A DNA stretch of 64,000 nt. It comes from Tundrisphaera lichenicola. GTDB taxonomy: Bacteria; Planctomycetota; Planctomycetia; Isosphaerales; Isosphaeraceae. How positions within the stretch are numbered: the first letter of the stretch is position 1; every line of letters begins with the position of its first letter. The stretch lies in NCBI RefSeq assembly GCF_051175385.1, contig NZ_CP195106.1, positions 4,774,001 to 4,838,000 of the forward strand. Reading direction: 5' to 3'. The notes beneath the pieces are model-generated. The model saw only the letters and a program-made list of their open reading frames with translations. It ran no database searches and was not told the origin of the DNA. This document shows, in pieces, positions 54,461 to 63,669 of this stretch. Both the position numbers and the translations under genes were made by a program.

Positions 54461-55576
54461 ATGCCCGACCCTCGCTGGGATACCCTCGCCGAGATCCTCA
54501 TCTGCCATTCGACTCGACTTGGATCGGGTGAGGCATTATTGGTCGAGTGTTTCGATCTGGACGACAGCACCTTGCCCCGACTCCTGGTTCAAAAAGCCGC
54601 CCGACGAGGTGGGTTTGCGGTGGTGGAGACGAAGGATACCCGAATCAGTCGAGAGATCGTCAGGCATGCCTCCGAAGAACAGATGAGGCTGATCGGCAAC
54701 TTCGAGCTGCATCGGATGTCGAAGGTCCAGGCTTATATCGGCCTCCGAGGGGCGCGGAACATCAACGAGATGTCTGACGTCCCGGCCGAGAAGATGAATC
54801 TATTCAACACGCACGTCTTCAAGCCGGTTCACATGGACTGCCGGATCAAAAAGACGAAGTGGTGCGTGCTCCGGCTCCCCAATCCCAGCATGGCGCAGCA
54901 GGCGGGAATGAGCACGGAAGCGTTCGAAAACTTCTATTTCGATGTTTGCAATCTCGACTATCCCAGATTGGCGAAGGCTCTGGCTCCCCTCGTCGAGCGA
55001 ATGGAAGCCGCCCGGGAAGTCCTGATCACGGGCCCGGAAACCAATCTCCGGTTCTCGATCGAAGGTATCCCGGTGGTCCCATGCGCCGGAGAAATGAACA
55101 TTCCCGATGGTGAAGTATTCACGGCTCCGGTGAGAGACTCGGTTGAGGGTACGGTCCGTTTCAATACACCCACAGTCTACCAGGGAATGTCCTTCGACTG
55201 CGTCAAACTGACATTTCGGGAGGGCAAGATTGTCGAGGCGGACTGCTCCGGCGGCGATGTCAAGAAGCTTCGACGGATTCTCGAGTCGGACGAAGGGGCT
55301 GCCTATATCGGCGAATGGTCGATCGGGTGCAACCCTCGGATTCTCCACCCGATGCGCGATATCCTCTTCGATGAAAAGATTGCCGGTAGCTTTCACCTGA
55401 CGCCGGGCAACGCCTACGACGAGGCTGATAACGGCAATCGATCGAAGGTCCATTGGGATCTGGTTCAGATTCAGCGGAACGACTACGGCGGAGGGACCAT
55501 CGCCTTCGATGGTGTCCCGATCCGAGTTGACGGCCGATTCGTTCCGGAGGAACTTCAGGCGCTCGATCCGGAGTGA
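54461..55576 (+). CDS. M29 family metal-dependent aminopeptidase
   Basis: A 371-residue enzyme of the thermophilic metalloprotease family (AmpS/PepS/AmpT). The metal-binding C-terminal blocks are present: GEWSIGCNPRI (Glu), GSFHLTPGNAYDEADNGNRSKVHWDLVQ (His, Tyr/Asp, then His-x-Asp), and an earlier Glu in GIPVVPCAGEMNIPDGEVF. The protein has no signal peptide and should act in the cytoplasm, releasing N-terminal amino acids from peptides with two zinc or cobalt ions. The length is slightly shorter than the usual roughly 410 residues, mostly at the N-terminus. It follows the AGXT2-like aminotransferase and may be co-transcribed. Confidence 0.88.
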   Translation: MPDPRWDTLAEILICHSTRLGSGEALLVECFDLDDSTLPRLLVQKAARRGGFAVVETKDTRISREIVRHASEEQMRLIGNFELHRMSKVQAYIGLRGARNINEMSDVPAEKMNLFNTHVFKPVHMDCRIKKTKWCVLRLPNPSMAQQAGMSTEAFENFYFDVCNLDYPRLAKALAPLVERMEAAREVLITGPETNLRFSIEGIPVVPCAGEMNIPDGEVFTAPVRDSVEGTVRFNTPTVYQGMSFDCVKLTFREGKIVEADCSGGDVKKLRRILESDEGAAYIGEWSIGCNPRILHPMRDILFDEKIAGSFHLTPGNAYDEADNGNRSKVHWDLVQIQRNDYGGGTIAFDGVPIRVDGRFVPEELQALDPE

Positions 55577-56230
55577 ATCGATGCGGTAATGGAATGGCGA
55601 CTCGCTTGCCAGGATGATCGCACTTTTGGTGGGACTGCGAAGCGCTACTCAGAATTTGGTTGATACTGTCCGTCCGGGAAGCCCTTCCTGGCTTGCATTT
55701 TGACCGGTTGCTCTGAAAATCTCCTTTTGGTTCACAAGATGGCAAATGTGGGTGGCAGGGCTGAGCTGCCGCCTACCACCGACACCCATACCGACCTTCT
55801 CATGGGGTTGGGCGACCATTCTGGTTATCATGACAGTTCGATTATTGGACGATTGCCACTCGAAGCTGTATGCACGCTCGATCGAGAATTCGGCACCGTC
55901 GCTCTATCGAGCTCCTCCAAAGGGAATTTCGACCCCCAATTGAGATGGATCACTTCCATGGGGATGAACGAACTTCTGTTCGAAAGATTCGAGTAACAAC
56001 CTAAGTCTAGCCACGTTGAATCGTTATGAGCGGGACCCTCGACCGCTCGTGGCTACGGTCGATCGATTTCCGATCCATCGAGACAGAATCTCGAATCCAT
56101 CCTAGGGTGGTTTGAACGCCGATGCGCCCGATCGAGTCCGTGAACTCATTCCGAACAGCGATGTCTAAGAGACTTCGCCTTCGCTGCGAGATGCAGGCCT
56201 GACGCGAGTTGAATTATGGAGGAGAAGTGG
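55577..56230. other. Intergenic, no gene supported
   Basis: About 650 bases. A plus-strand frame at 55700-55996 is open but has no ribosome binding site or recognisable protein character. No clear hairpin or repeat was seen. Confidence 0.4.
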
Positions 56231-56470
56231 ATGAGAAACGAACGGAATGTCATACCTGACGGTGCTGCCCTCGCACGATCGGTTCGGGCCGTTGCTTATC
56301 GGGCCCAGCGGACGCTCAAGGATCCCGTCGATCCAAACGACTCACAAGAACTACTCAACTCGATAAATGTGCTGGAGCGAGCATTCGAATTTCGAGGCTC
56401 GGACGATCTTTCGAAATGGCTTGCTAGTTTACGGCGTCGGATCGAAAGTCGAGGGATCATCGCCAACTGA
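56231..56470 (+). CDS. Small hypothetical cytoplasmic protein
   Basis: 79 residues from ATG 56231. GGAGGAG lies 6 bases upstream, a strong ribosome binding site; the ATG at 56216 overlaps that site and is unlikely. The protein looks like two or three amphipathic helices (ALARSVRAVAYRAQRTL, then SQELLNSINVLERAFEF and LSKWLASLRRRIES), charged and without cysteine or a signal. No family is recognised. It stands alone before the lipase-like gene. Confidence 0.6.
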   Translation: MRNERNVIPDGAALARSVRAVAYRAQRTLKDPVDPNDSQELLNSINVLERAFEFRGSDDLSKWLASLRRRIESRGIIAN

Positions 56471-56593
56471 GTCGCGTCTGATTTGTTGGATCCGCGAAAT
56501 CTTGAAGTTTTAGATCGATCGGTCCGAAGATGATATAAAGTTTCACTATCGAATAGGCATAAGACCGACGAGACCCCTCCGAGAGGCGACACC

Positions 56594-57385
56594 ATGATTT
56601 CGGCGATCACCGTGATCCTCACGGCTGTCGCGACGCTGGCCGCCGATGGTCACAGGCCGGCTCTGGTGAGACGAGGCGGAGATCCGGCTCGGGGGCTGAT
56701 GGCAAATTACTCGGCGGGCTCTCGCCCTTTCGACGCTCCCGATCCTACTCGCGTCACCGTGGTCTTCGTCCACGGGTTCAATCCGCTTCCCCGGCTCGTC
56801 CATTTCGGCATGGCCGAAGAGTTCGCTGATTCACTCTCCCGGCGTGGCGGCGCTTCGATCAACTTGCTTGCCTGGCAATGGAATGCCGCCACCTGCGAAA
56901 GCCTTCGGCCTAGCGTAAATCTTCAAGCGGCGGTCCGTCAGGGGCACTCCCTGGCGCAGCACCTGATGGCCGCCGGTGTCGATCCCGCTCGGACTCACCT
57001 GATCGGTCAGAGTGTGGGCGGGATTGTCGTGACCACGGCCGCACGCGACCTGGCAATTGGTTTGCGCAGGCCCGTGGCCCAGATCACCTTGCTTGATCCC
57101 GCAACGTATTACCACTCGTTAATCTTCAAGGAGCTCGAGGTCGGTTCTCTGGCCCCGATCGTGGAGAACTACTGGAGCCCCGGCCCGAGCGCCTTCGGGA
57201 ACGAGGTGGCCGTTCCTGGGGTCTTGAACTACCGGGTCGATAGTTCCACGCATTTCGTGGGGCTATTCTGCCCGCTCCGCTCCGATCATCTGCTGTTGGT
57301 CCGCTGGTATCTGAAAACCGTCGAAGATCCTCGATGGCCGGGCGGTTTCAATTCGAGCCCATTCACGAACGGTCCGGTGCTCTGA
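56594..57385 (+). CDS. Exported alpha/beta-hydrolase (lipase-like)
   Basis: A 263-residue protein with a short signal peptide (about 1-17). The hydrolase fold opens with VTVVFVHGFNP (oxyanion region), the nucleophile elbow is GQSVGG with Ser140, and the probable acid is Asp168 in ITLLDPAT. The His is probably in the SSTHFVGLF region near residue 220. The phrasing LIGQSVGGIVVTTAARDL resembles lipase/pimeloyl-type hydrolases that handle esters. The substrate is unknown. It is convergent with the minus-strand PH-like membrane gene, 18 bases away. The start ATG 56594 follows an AGAGG-type site. Confidence 0.78.
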   Translation: MISAITVILTAVATLAADGHRPALVRRGGDPARGLMANYSAGSRPFDAPDPTRVTVVFVHGFNPLPRLVHFGMAEEFADSLSRRGGASINLLAWQWNAATCESLRPSVNLQAAVRQGHSLAQHLMAAGVDPARTHLIGQSVGGIVVTTAARDLAIGLRRPVAQITLLDPATYYHSLIFKELEVGSLAPIVENYWSPGPSAFGNEVAVPGVLNYRVDSSTHFVGLFCPLRSDHLLLVRWYLKTVEDPRWPGGFNSSPFTNGPVL

Positions 57386-57403
57386 GTCCCTCCAGTGGGC
57401 GAT

Positions 57404-57934
57404 TCAGGCACCTGTTCGGAGAGCACCCTCCACGGCAAGGGCCAGATCCTCCGGCCTCTGGCTGCCGATCAGGATCCTCGACCCGTCGATCAGATGGAGT
57501 CTCACGCCTCGATTTCCCCGGGCATTCAAGGCAATTTCGCCATCTCTCCCGCGTTGGAGACCCCAGCCGCCGAAGTCGGCGATCGGTCGATACTGGACGA
57601 CTTCGACTCGCCGGACCGTCCCGATCGGGATCGATCTGCGGTAGGTCGGGACGAAGCCGAACCAGACTCGGATTTCGGAGGGGTTCACTACCGTGGTCAT
57701 CCGGAGGAGCCCGATGGTGAACAGGAGCGGGAGGACAAGCCCGGCGAGGAATCCAACCGACAGATCTCGGGCATGAGGGCCAGCCACAGGTGCGCCGGGG
57801 TTTTGTTGCCCGTGGAAAATCAACCACGAGATGCCCATGATCAGGGCAAGTAATCCATAAATCCACCAACCGAACCGCTGCTCTTCACGGTAGATGGCGG
57901 ACGGTGGCTGAATGGCGGCAACGGAGAGGCTCAC
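57404..57934 (-). CDS. Two-TM protein with bacterial PH-like domain
   Basis: About 176 residues from GTG 57934, whose first bases overlap the TGA of the upstream gene (GTGA), a typical coupled start; ATG 57973 would overlap that gene by 43 bases. Two hydrophobic helices (WWIYGLLALIMGISWLIF and VGFLAGLVLPLLFTIGLL) are followed by a beta-rich domain: VNPSEIRVWFGFVPTYRRSIPIGTVRRVEVVQY and GNRGVRLHLIDGSRILIGSQRP. The last part is typical of PH-like domains in small bacterial membrane proteins (split here for length). The function is unknown. It is translationally coupled to the sugar-isomerase-like gene. Confidence 0.72.
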   Translation of the reverse strand: MSLSVAAIQPPSAIYREEQRFGWWIYGLLALIMGISWLIFHGQQNPGAPVAGPHARDLSVGFLAGLVLPLLFTIGLLRMTTVVNPSEIRVWFGFVPTYRRSIPIGTVRRVEVVQYRPIADFGGWGLQRGRDGEIALNARGNRGVRLHLIDGSRILIGSQRPEDLALAVEGALRTGA

Positions 57935-58779
57935 GAGACGCCCCACGATGTTTCGCGATTCGAGGAAGCCCATTTCGACAGGAGCCGATCCATCACTTGA
58001 CGCCCGGCATCGGCCACTCGATCGGCGGTGATGGCCCAGAGCTGGGGGTTGAGGACTTCGAGCGACACATATCCGTCGTAGCCGATCGATGCGATATGAT
58101 CGAGAATCGGACCGATTAGGAAGTCTCCCTCGCCCGGGAAGATCCGGTCAGCGTCTCCGGCCAGTTCGCGAGGAACTCCACTAAGATCGCAGACCTGGAC
58201 CCAGGCCAGGTTCTCGGGGGTGAGATACGCCAGGTCCTCGAACTTGCTCGGCCCGGTGTAATAGTGAAAGAGATCGAGACAGACGCCGACACCCTCGGCC
58301 CCTGATTGGGCGATGAGTGCCAGCGTCGTATCGAGGCTGGCACAGAGCTGCGTCCCCTTCTGGAACTCCAGGGCCAGGCGCACTTTGGCTGCTCGCGCCA
58401 GTTCGGACGCCTCGGCCAATGAGGCCGAGGCCCGTCCGTAATCCTCGGGGGCGACATCTCGCGTGAAATCGGCGGCAACCACCAGGATTGGCACTTCCAG
58501 CTGATGGAGGAGATCAAGCCTCCGATGAAAGAGCTCGAAGTGGGCCTTACGCTCGGGACCGACCGAAAGTAGGAGGCCTCCTTGTGATGAGGCGGCGACC
58601 GGCTTGAGACCATTGCCTTCGAGGAGTGATTTAGCCTCGGAGACCGGGTGGGTTTCCAGGAACGTCTCCAACTTCGTCAGCCAGAGTTCCAGGGCCGGCC
58701 AGCCGGCCATAGCGTAGGACTGCAGGTCCACCTCGAACGAGGTACTGAGTGTGGTCGCCTGGCTGATGCATGGCCTCAT
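57931..58779 (-). CDS. Sugar phosphate isomerase/epimerase-like TIM barrel
   Basis: A 282-residue protein of the AP-endonuclease-2 TIM-barrel family. Metal-ligand candidates appear in order: the Glu in RLALEFQKGTQLCAS, the Asp in GVCLDLFHYYTG with its following His, the Asp/Gly run PGEGDFLIGPIL and the Glu in GYVSLEVLNPQLW. These are the usual places for the divalent metal site. Family members isomerise or epimerise keto-sugars or inositols in the cytoplasm. The substrate cannot be read from the sequence. No signal peptide is evident. Its stop overlaps the start of the PH-like membrane gene. It lies 102 bases after the glycyl-tRNA synthetase gene on the same strand. Confidence 0.85.
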   Translation of the reverse strand: MRPCISQATTLSTSFEVDLQSYAMAGWPALELWLTKLETFLETHPVSEAKSLLEGNGLKPVAASSQGGLLLSVGPERKAHFELFHRRLDLLHQLEVPILVVAADFTRDVAPEDYGRASASLAEASELARAAKVRLALEFQKGTQLCASLDTTLALIAQSGAEGVGVCLDLFHYYTGPSKFEDLAYLTPENLAWVQVCDLSGVPRELAGDADRIFPGEGDFLIGPILDHIASIGYDGYVSLEVLNPQLWAITADRVADAGRQVMDRLLSKWASSNRETSWGVS

Positions 58780-58880
58780 CGCGTGCTCCGTTCCGGGTAA
58801 GGGCGACTCTCGGATTTTCGATTACAGATCGAGCAAAATAAAACCCAACGAATCTGTAATGTTCAATCGGAGATCTCCGG

Positions 58881-60434
58881 TCACTCGGACTCCGGGATCG
58901 GTTGGCCGTCGAGGAGGTCGCGTACGGCCTGGACGACCCCGGCCGATGGGACTCGCCATTGTCGACAGGTATCTCGGTCTCGAAAAGTGACGGTCCCGTC
59001 GGTCATCGTCTGCCCATCCACGGTGATGCCCAGCGGAGTGCCCGCTTCATCCTGGCGTCGATAGCGTCGACCGATCGCCCCCTTCTCATCCAGGAACACG
59101 TTGAATTGCTTCTTGAGATCGCGATAGATCTTCTCCGCCGCCTCAGGCATCCCGTCGCGTTTGACGAGCGGGAAGACGGCTGCTTTGATCGGAGCAAAAC
59201 GGGGGTGGAGCTTGAGAACCGTCCGCGTCTCGCCGGCGACCTCGTCTTCGCGATAGGCTTCGCAGAGGAAAGCCAGGGTCGCGCGATCGGCCCCGGCCGA
59301 GGGCTCGATCACATGCGGCAGGTAGCGTTCCTTCTTCTCCTCGTCGAAGTAGGTTAGGTCTTTCCCGCTGAATTTCTGGTGCTGACCGAGGTCGTAAGCC
59401 CCTCGGTGGGCGATCCCCTCCAACTCGCTGATCCCGAAGGGGAAGTCATATTCGATGTCGGCGGTAGCCGTTGAATAGAACGCCAGCTCATCCGGGTCGT
59501 GATCACGGAGCCGGAGTCGGTCGGACTGGAGACCATGCTGGACATACCACTGGAATCGGGCCTTCCGCCAGAAGGCGTACCAGTCGGACGCCTCCTCGGG
59601 CTTGCAGAAGAACTCGATCTCCATCTGTTCGAACTCGCGAGAGCGGAAGGTGAAGTTCCGGGGATTGATCTCGTTCCGGAAGCTCTTGCCGACCTGCCCG
59701 ATCCCGAATGGTAGCTTGACCCGGCCGGTGTCGACCACGTTCTTGAAGTTGGCGAAGATCCCTTGAGCGGTCTCGGGGCGGAGGTAGGCGACATTCGACT
59801 CGCTTTCGAGCGCGCCGACGTGGGTCTTGAACATCAGGTTGAACGAACGGGGCTCGGTCAAAGTGCCGGGCTCGTCGGTGGATGGGCCGATGACCTTGAC
59901 CCGATCCTCGGCGGAGACTTCCAGATAAGGGATGACGTGGGGCGGAGTCTCTGGAGTTCCGAAGCGCCTGGCAAGTTTCGCGATCTTCTTTTTCGGTCCT
60001 TCCGCAGCATCATCGGGCGAGGCGCCAAGGCCGGAAAACCACGATTCGACCGCCTCGCCCTTCTCGTTCGGCCTGGGAAAGCGCGCGACGAAGACATACA
60101 TCTGGTCGGCTCGATAGCGTTCCTTGGTCGATCGGCAATCGACCATCGGATCGCTGAAGCCTCCGACGTGTCCGGAGGCCTCCCAGACCTTGGGATTCAT
60201 GATGATCGAGCTATCAAGTCCGACCATCGAATAGGCGGAAGGGGCGGATTCCGGCTTGAGGGACTCGTCGTGGGCGGTGATGTTGTCGCGCCACCAGGCG
60301 TCCTTGATGTTACGCTTCAACTCGACCCCAAGGGGGCCGTAATCCCAGAAGCCGTTCAGTCCACCGTAGATCTCGCTCGAAGGGAAGATGAACCCTCGGC
60401 GTTTGCAGAGCGAGACCAACTTGTCCATGTCCAT
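58881..60434 (-). CDS. glyS: Glycyl-tRNA synthetase (dimeric type)
   Basis: About 517 residues from ATG 60434, which has AAAGGTGA upstream and gives the family N-terminus MDKLVSLCKRRGFIFPSSEIYGG; ATG 60479 would add 15 residues. It attaches glycine to tRNA-Gly. Class II motifs are clear: YLRPETAQGIFANFKN, motif 2 FRNEINPRNFTFRSREFEQME and motif 3 around SAGADRATLAFLCEAY. The anticodon-binding domain follows (about 400-517). This is the eukaryote/archaeal-like alpha2 type, not the alpha2beta2 GlyQ/GlyS type. The name glyQS is often used for this type. It is an essential housekeeping gene and appears intact. Confidence 0.95.
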   Translation of the reverse strand: MDMDKLVSLCKRRGFIFPSSEIYGGLNGFWDYGPLGVELKRNIKDAWWRDNITAHDESLKPESAPSAYSMVGLDSSIIMNPKVWEASGHVGGFSDPMVDCRSTKERYRADQMYVFVARFPRPNEKGEAVESWFSGLGASPDDAAEGPKKKIAKLARRFGTPETPPHVIPYLEVSAEDRVKVIGPSTDEPGTLTEPRSFNLMFKTHVGALESESNVAYLRPETAQGIFANFKNVVDTGRVKLPFGIGQVGKSFRNEINPRNFTFRSREFEQMEIEFFCKPEEASDWYAFWRKARFQWYVQHGLQSDRLRLRDHDPDELAFYSTATADIEYDFPFGISELEGIAHRGAYDLGQHQKFSGKDLTYFDEEKKERYLPHVIEPSAGADRATLAFLCEAYREDEVAGETRTVLKLHPRFAPIKAAVFPLVKRDGMPEAAEKIYRDLKKQFNVFLDEKGAIGRRYRRQDEAGTPLGITVDGQTMTDGTVTFRDRDTCRQWRVPSAGVVQAVRDLLDGQPIPESE

Positions 60435-60512
60435 CGCGTCGTCACCTTTCGAAGGGGGCATGACCTTGGCAGGGCCCACCCCGCTGAGTCATAGCATCGG
60501 TAAAATGTGGGA

Positions 60513-61352
60513 TCAATCACCCGCGTTGAAAAGTCGAAGTCTTGGGCCGGAACCATCCGTCGCTGGTACGATACGCGTCGGGTCGCGGAGCAACTCTGCC
60601 GCGAAGGAAAATCGATCAATCTGTGCGGCGTCTTCGAGGTCTTCCTGCAGGTCGATTTCGAGGATCCTACGGCCTCCTCGGCCGTCGGCCAATGCCTCGG
60701 CCAAACTGGCACCCTCATCCATCATCGCCTCGGTCTCCCTCCAGAGGGCCGCGGCGATCTCCGCCTGATCATTGGCCAAAGGCGACGCGATCATCCTCCC
60801 TTCGTCGGCGGTCCCCGCCCGATCCCATCCCCAAGCATCCATCTCGTCGGCGATCGATCCGGCGAAGATCGAGTCTTCCAGGCTGATCTCCCCTTCGGTA
60901 CCGGCGCAGATCAGATGGATCGGGCGTCCGTCGGCTTTCAAGGCCTGGATGGTCGCCTGTCGGTTCACGAAGGATCCTATCAAGACCCGATCGGCCTTCA
61001 TCGAGGCCATGATAGCGCGGGTACCGTTGGAGGTCGTCATCACCACGCTCTTGCCGGAGCATCTGGCAGGAGTGAACGAGGATGGAGAATTACCCAGGTC
61101 GAACCCCTCGATGGGCAGTCCGCTTCGCTCTCCGGCCAGGATCGCCTTACCTAGAGGATACCTCCCGAAAAGTTGGCGGGCCTCCTCGATTTCCAGGCAG
61201 GGAATGATCGATTCGCAGCCGGCGGCCAGGGCGTGGATCATGGTTGTGGTCGCCCGTAGGATATCGATCACCACCGCCACCCCGCCTTCCAAGGCCCCGG
61301 AAGGGATCAAGCCAGGCAGTAGATGAGCAAAGACCGACGGTCGGTGCGACAT
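60513..61352 (-). CDS. comB: 2-phosphosulfolactate phosphatase family protein (ComB)
   Basis: About 279 residues from ATG 61352; a further ATG at 61394 is possible. Family features: GGVAVVIDILRATTTMIHALAAGC, ILAGERSGLPIEGFDLGNSPSSF (split here), VVMTTSNGTRAI and ICAGTEGEISLEDSIFAG. ComB removes phosphate from 2-phosphosulfolactate in methanogen coenzyme M synthesis. Many bacteria without coenzyme M carry homologues, where sulfolactate or another phospho-acid may be the substrate. No other coenzyme M or sulfolactate gene is seen nearby. It lies upstream of the glycyl-tRNA synthetase gene on the same strand, about 80 bases away. Confidence 0.88.
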   Translation of the reverse strand: MSHRPSVFAHLLPGLIPSGALEGGVAVVIDILRATTTMIHALAAGCESIIPCLEIEEARQLFGRYPLGKAILAGERSGLPIEGFDLGNSPSSFTPARCSGKSVVMTTSNGTRAIMASMKADRVLIGSFVNRQATIQALKADGRPIHLICAGTEGEISLEDSIFAGSIADEMDAWGWDRAGTADEGRMIASPLANDQAEIAAALWRETEAMMDEGASLAEALADGRGGRRILEIDLQEDLEDAAQIDRFSFAAELLRDPTRIVPATDGSGPRLRLFNAGD

Positions 61353-61701
61353 GTAGAACGACTGCCTCCGGCATGGAATTCGGGATGACGGCAAATCGCC
61401 AGCGACGGGTTACCTGGTCTCGATCCGAAGCCATCAACCGGCCGACCGAGCTTTCCAAAGTGAGACGCGTGGGCCTCGATCTTTCCCGACCCTTGGGTTC
61501 CGATCCGAAGATTATGGCATGACGGGAGGCAGGTTGGGGAGTCCGGATTTCTGACCGGGAAGGACGGGACAACTTCGGCTTCCCGACGAAGTCGTTTTCC
61601 GGTAGGTTACCGCTTACCTCCAATGCTAACTGCCGCCACGTCCGGGCCTGCGCGTCGAGTAAGCCTGGGGGATTCCGATTTCGACTCGATGAGGTGCAAG
61701 G
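61353..61701. other. Divergent intergenic region
   Basis: About 350 bases between the ComB gene (minus) and the acyltransferase gene (plus). No gene or strong structure was recognised. Promoters for both are expected here but were not assigned. Confidence 0.35.
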
Positions 61702-62559
61702 ATGCGCGAGCCGAAGGGAGTCGTGTTCCCGCTTTCCGTGCCAAGGCGGCTGATAGCCGACTTACTACACTTCGCTGGTCGGGTCCCATCGATCCCGCTC
61801 AGTCGACTGATGGACGTTTCGTCGCTATTCGCCGCACGCAAGGCCCATCCCGCCCGGCCTTCCTGGTCGGTCATCTTCATGAAAGCATACGCGAAGGTCG
61901 CGATGGAGCACCCTCCGCTCCGACGAGCCCTCCTGGAGTGGCCGACTGCCCGGATGTACGAGCATCCGCAGACAAATTGCTCGCTGGCAATCGAGCGGAC
62001 CTTCGATGGCGAAGAGGGGGTCTTTTTCGGGATGTTCCGGGCGCCCGAAGGACAGACCATCGGAGAGCTTCAGCGCTCTCTGATCGAGTTCAAGGACGCC
62101 CCGCTGGATGAGATCGGGTTCTTTCGTAGGATGATCCGGGTTAGCCGATTCCCGACACCGATCCGTCGCTTCCTTTGGTCGGCCAGTCTGAACGTCTCGG
62201 GGCGGGCCCGGGCGAAGAGATTCGGGACCTTCGGGGTCACGACCCTCGGTGGTCGAGGGGTCGAGCAAATCCACCCGCTCTCTCCCCTGACCACGACACT
62301 CACCTTCGGCCCGATCGACGCTTCGGGCAAGGTCACTGTCAAGATCATCTACGATCACAGGGTCCTCGATGGGGCCTATGTCGCCCGGAGATTGGGCGAC
62401 CTCGAAGAGATCCTGAAAGGGGAGATCCTGGAGGAGTTGAAGCGGGGCGAACCATGCGAGGTCCTCCCGCTGGCAAACTCGACAGCGATCCCCGGCCCGA
62501 ATAGGGCAATCATCTCCCGATCACCCGTGCCGGCCAGGAAGGCCGGACACGGGGCCTGA
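61702..62559 (+). CDS. Stand-alone 2-oxoacid dehydrogenase-type acyltransferase domain
   Basis: A 285-residue protein matching only the catalytic domain of E2 acyltransferases (CAT-like fold). The active-site motif is present as KIIYDHRVLDGAYVARRLGDLE, with His and Asp near residues 218-222. The usual N-terminal lipoyl and E1/E3-binding domains are absent. The family normally transfers acyl groups from lipoamide to CoA in trimeric cores; a free domain could acylate another substrate or work with a lipoyl protein encoded elsewhere. No E1 or E3 gene is nearby. The start has a GAGGTG/AAGG purine stretch just upstream. Confidence 0.85.
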   Translation: MREPKGVVFPLSVPRRLIADLLHFAGRVPSIPLSRLMDVSSLFAARKAHPARPSWSVIFMKAYAKVAMEHPPLRRALLEWPTARMYEHPQTNCSLAIERTFDGEEGVFFGMFRAPEGQTIGELQRSLIEFKDAPLDEIGFFRRMIRVSRFPTPIRRFLWSASLNVSGRARAKRFGTFGVTTLGGRGVEQIHPLSPLTTTLTFGPIDASGKVTVKIIYDHRVLDGAYVARRLGDLEEILKGEILEELKRGEPCEVLPLANSTAIPGPNRAIISRSPVPARKAGHGA

Positions 62560-62572
62560 ACCCGGAAATCGA

Positions 62573-63427
62573 TTATTCTAAGGATCTTGCGACTTCCTGG
62601 TCGGTCGTAACGCGAACTTCCAGGCGGCTCATCAACTTCTTGAGCGATTCCTCCTTGGCGGAGACGTGCAGGACGGTGTCGAGCACGATCGCCTTTCGCT
62701 CGTCCGAGACGTGCAAAACCAGACGCCCGGCACCGAACATCAGGTGTTCGAAGACGTCGGGAATCTCCTTGTCGAACTTCAGGTTCAGCGTCGGATAGCG
62801 TTCAAGATCGCTGAGTGGGCCGTGGTGGTGGAGGATCTCGTTGGGCAAGATCTCCCAGTAGTCGAGCCATCGCGTGATGAATATCGTGGCGTAGACGATC
62901 AACAGAATCAGCGCAGTCATGAAGTAAAATTGAGCGTTCGCGCGGACGTACACTCCCTGGAAAAGTCGCTCCAACGGCTCAAGTATTCTGACGAACATCC
63001 CGAGCCAGAGGAGGAAGAACAATACTGTCGTCCCCAGCAGGATCAGCGCGAAGATCGTGAATCGAGGAAAGTCGATCGCAAGGATCAACATGTTGAACAG
63101 GAAGACTCCCAGGAAGATCATCCCGAGGAGATTCTCCGTCCTGCGGAAGCGTTTCGGGTCAGGCTGACTCGGGATCGGGGAGTTCAACACGGGATTTTGG
63201 GCTGGTTGTGCAACCGAAATGTCCCCGGGCTGCTGAATTTCTCCCACGTTATTGAGATGGCTCGCGCTGGCATCCTGATCCCCGATCCACCACATTCCGA
63301 TCCAGCAGATCAGGGACATGATGAGGGTCGGGAAGATGAAGATGATTTTGGGGTAGGTGAAAATCCGTACCCCCTTTTCTCGGGGGGTAGACGGCAAATT
63401 CGAGGAGGCTTTCGGGTCCGAGGCCAT
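62573..63427 (-). CDS. Four-TM membrane protein of unknown function
   Basis: About 284 residues from ATG 63427, which has GGAG 9 bases upstream; the longer frame to 63520 adds 31 residues with little character. Hydrophobic helices: IFIFPTLIMSLICWIGMWW (about 27-45), LLGMIFLGVFLFNMLILAI (about 100-120), FTIFALILLGTTVLFFLLWL (about 125-145) and FMTALILLIVYATIFITRW (about 168-187). A soluble C-terminal domain (about 190-284) contains LNLKFDKEIPDVFEHLMFGAG and ends with a charged beta-like stretch. No known family was recognised. It is convergent with the acyltransferase gene, 13 bases apart. Confidence 0.7.
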   Translation of the reverse strand: MASDPKASSNLPSTPREKGVRIFTYPKIIFIFPTLIMSLICWIGMWWIGDQDASASHLNNVGEIQQPGDISVAQPAQNPVLNSPIPSQPDPKRFRRTENLLGMIFLGVFLFNMLILAIDFPRFTIFALILLGTTVLFFLLWLGMFVRILEPLERLFQGVYVRANAQFYFMTALILLIVYATIFITRWLDYWEILPNEILHHHGPLSDLERYPTLNLKFDKEIPDVFEHLMFGAGRLVLHVSDERKAIVLDTVLHVSAKEESLKKLMSRLEVRVTTDQEVARSLE

Positions 63428-63669
63428 GTCGGCGGGCTCCTGGATCGAACGTGTGTAGAGGCTGGCGTTTGGGGTTGAGTCCCCGACTCGAAATCGGGCG
63501 CATTTCTGGTCCCAGGGCAAACGATTGTGGGCATCGTACCGCCGGGACGACCCTCGGGAAAGGGTCCGGCGGCTTCAGCGACGCGTCCGACCTGGTCCTC
63601 GGAGCATTTGCAATTCGCGCTCCGGAATTGATTCGCCCCTCGCGGCGATTACATTTCGAGGAATCAATC

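Noticed and set aside
55700..55996. Plus-strand frame of 98 codons after the M29 peptidase gene
   Set aside because: No ribosome binding site and no protein-like pattern. Treated as chance.
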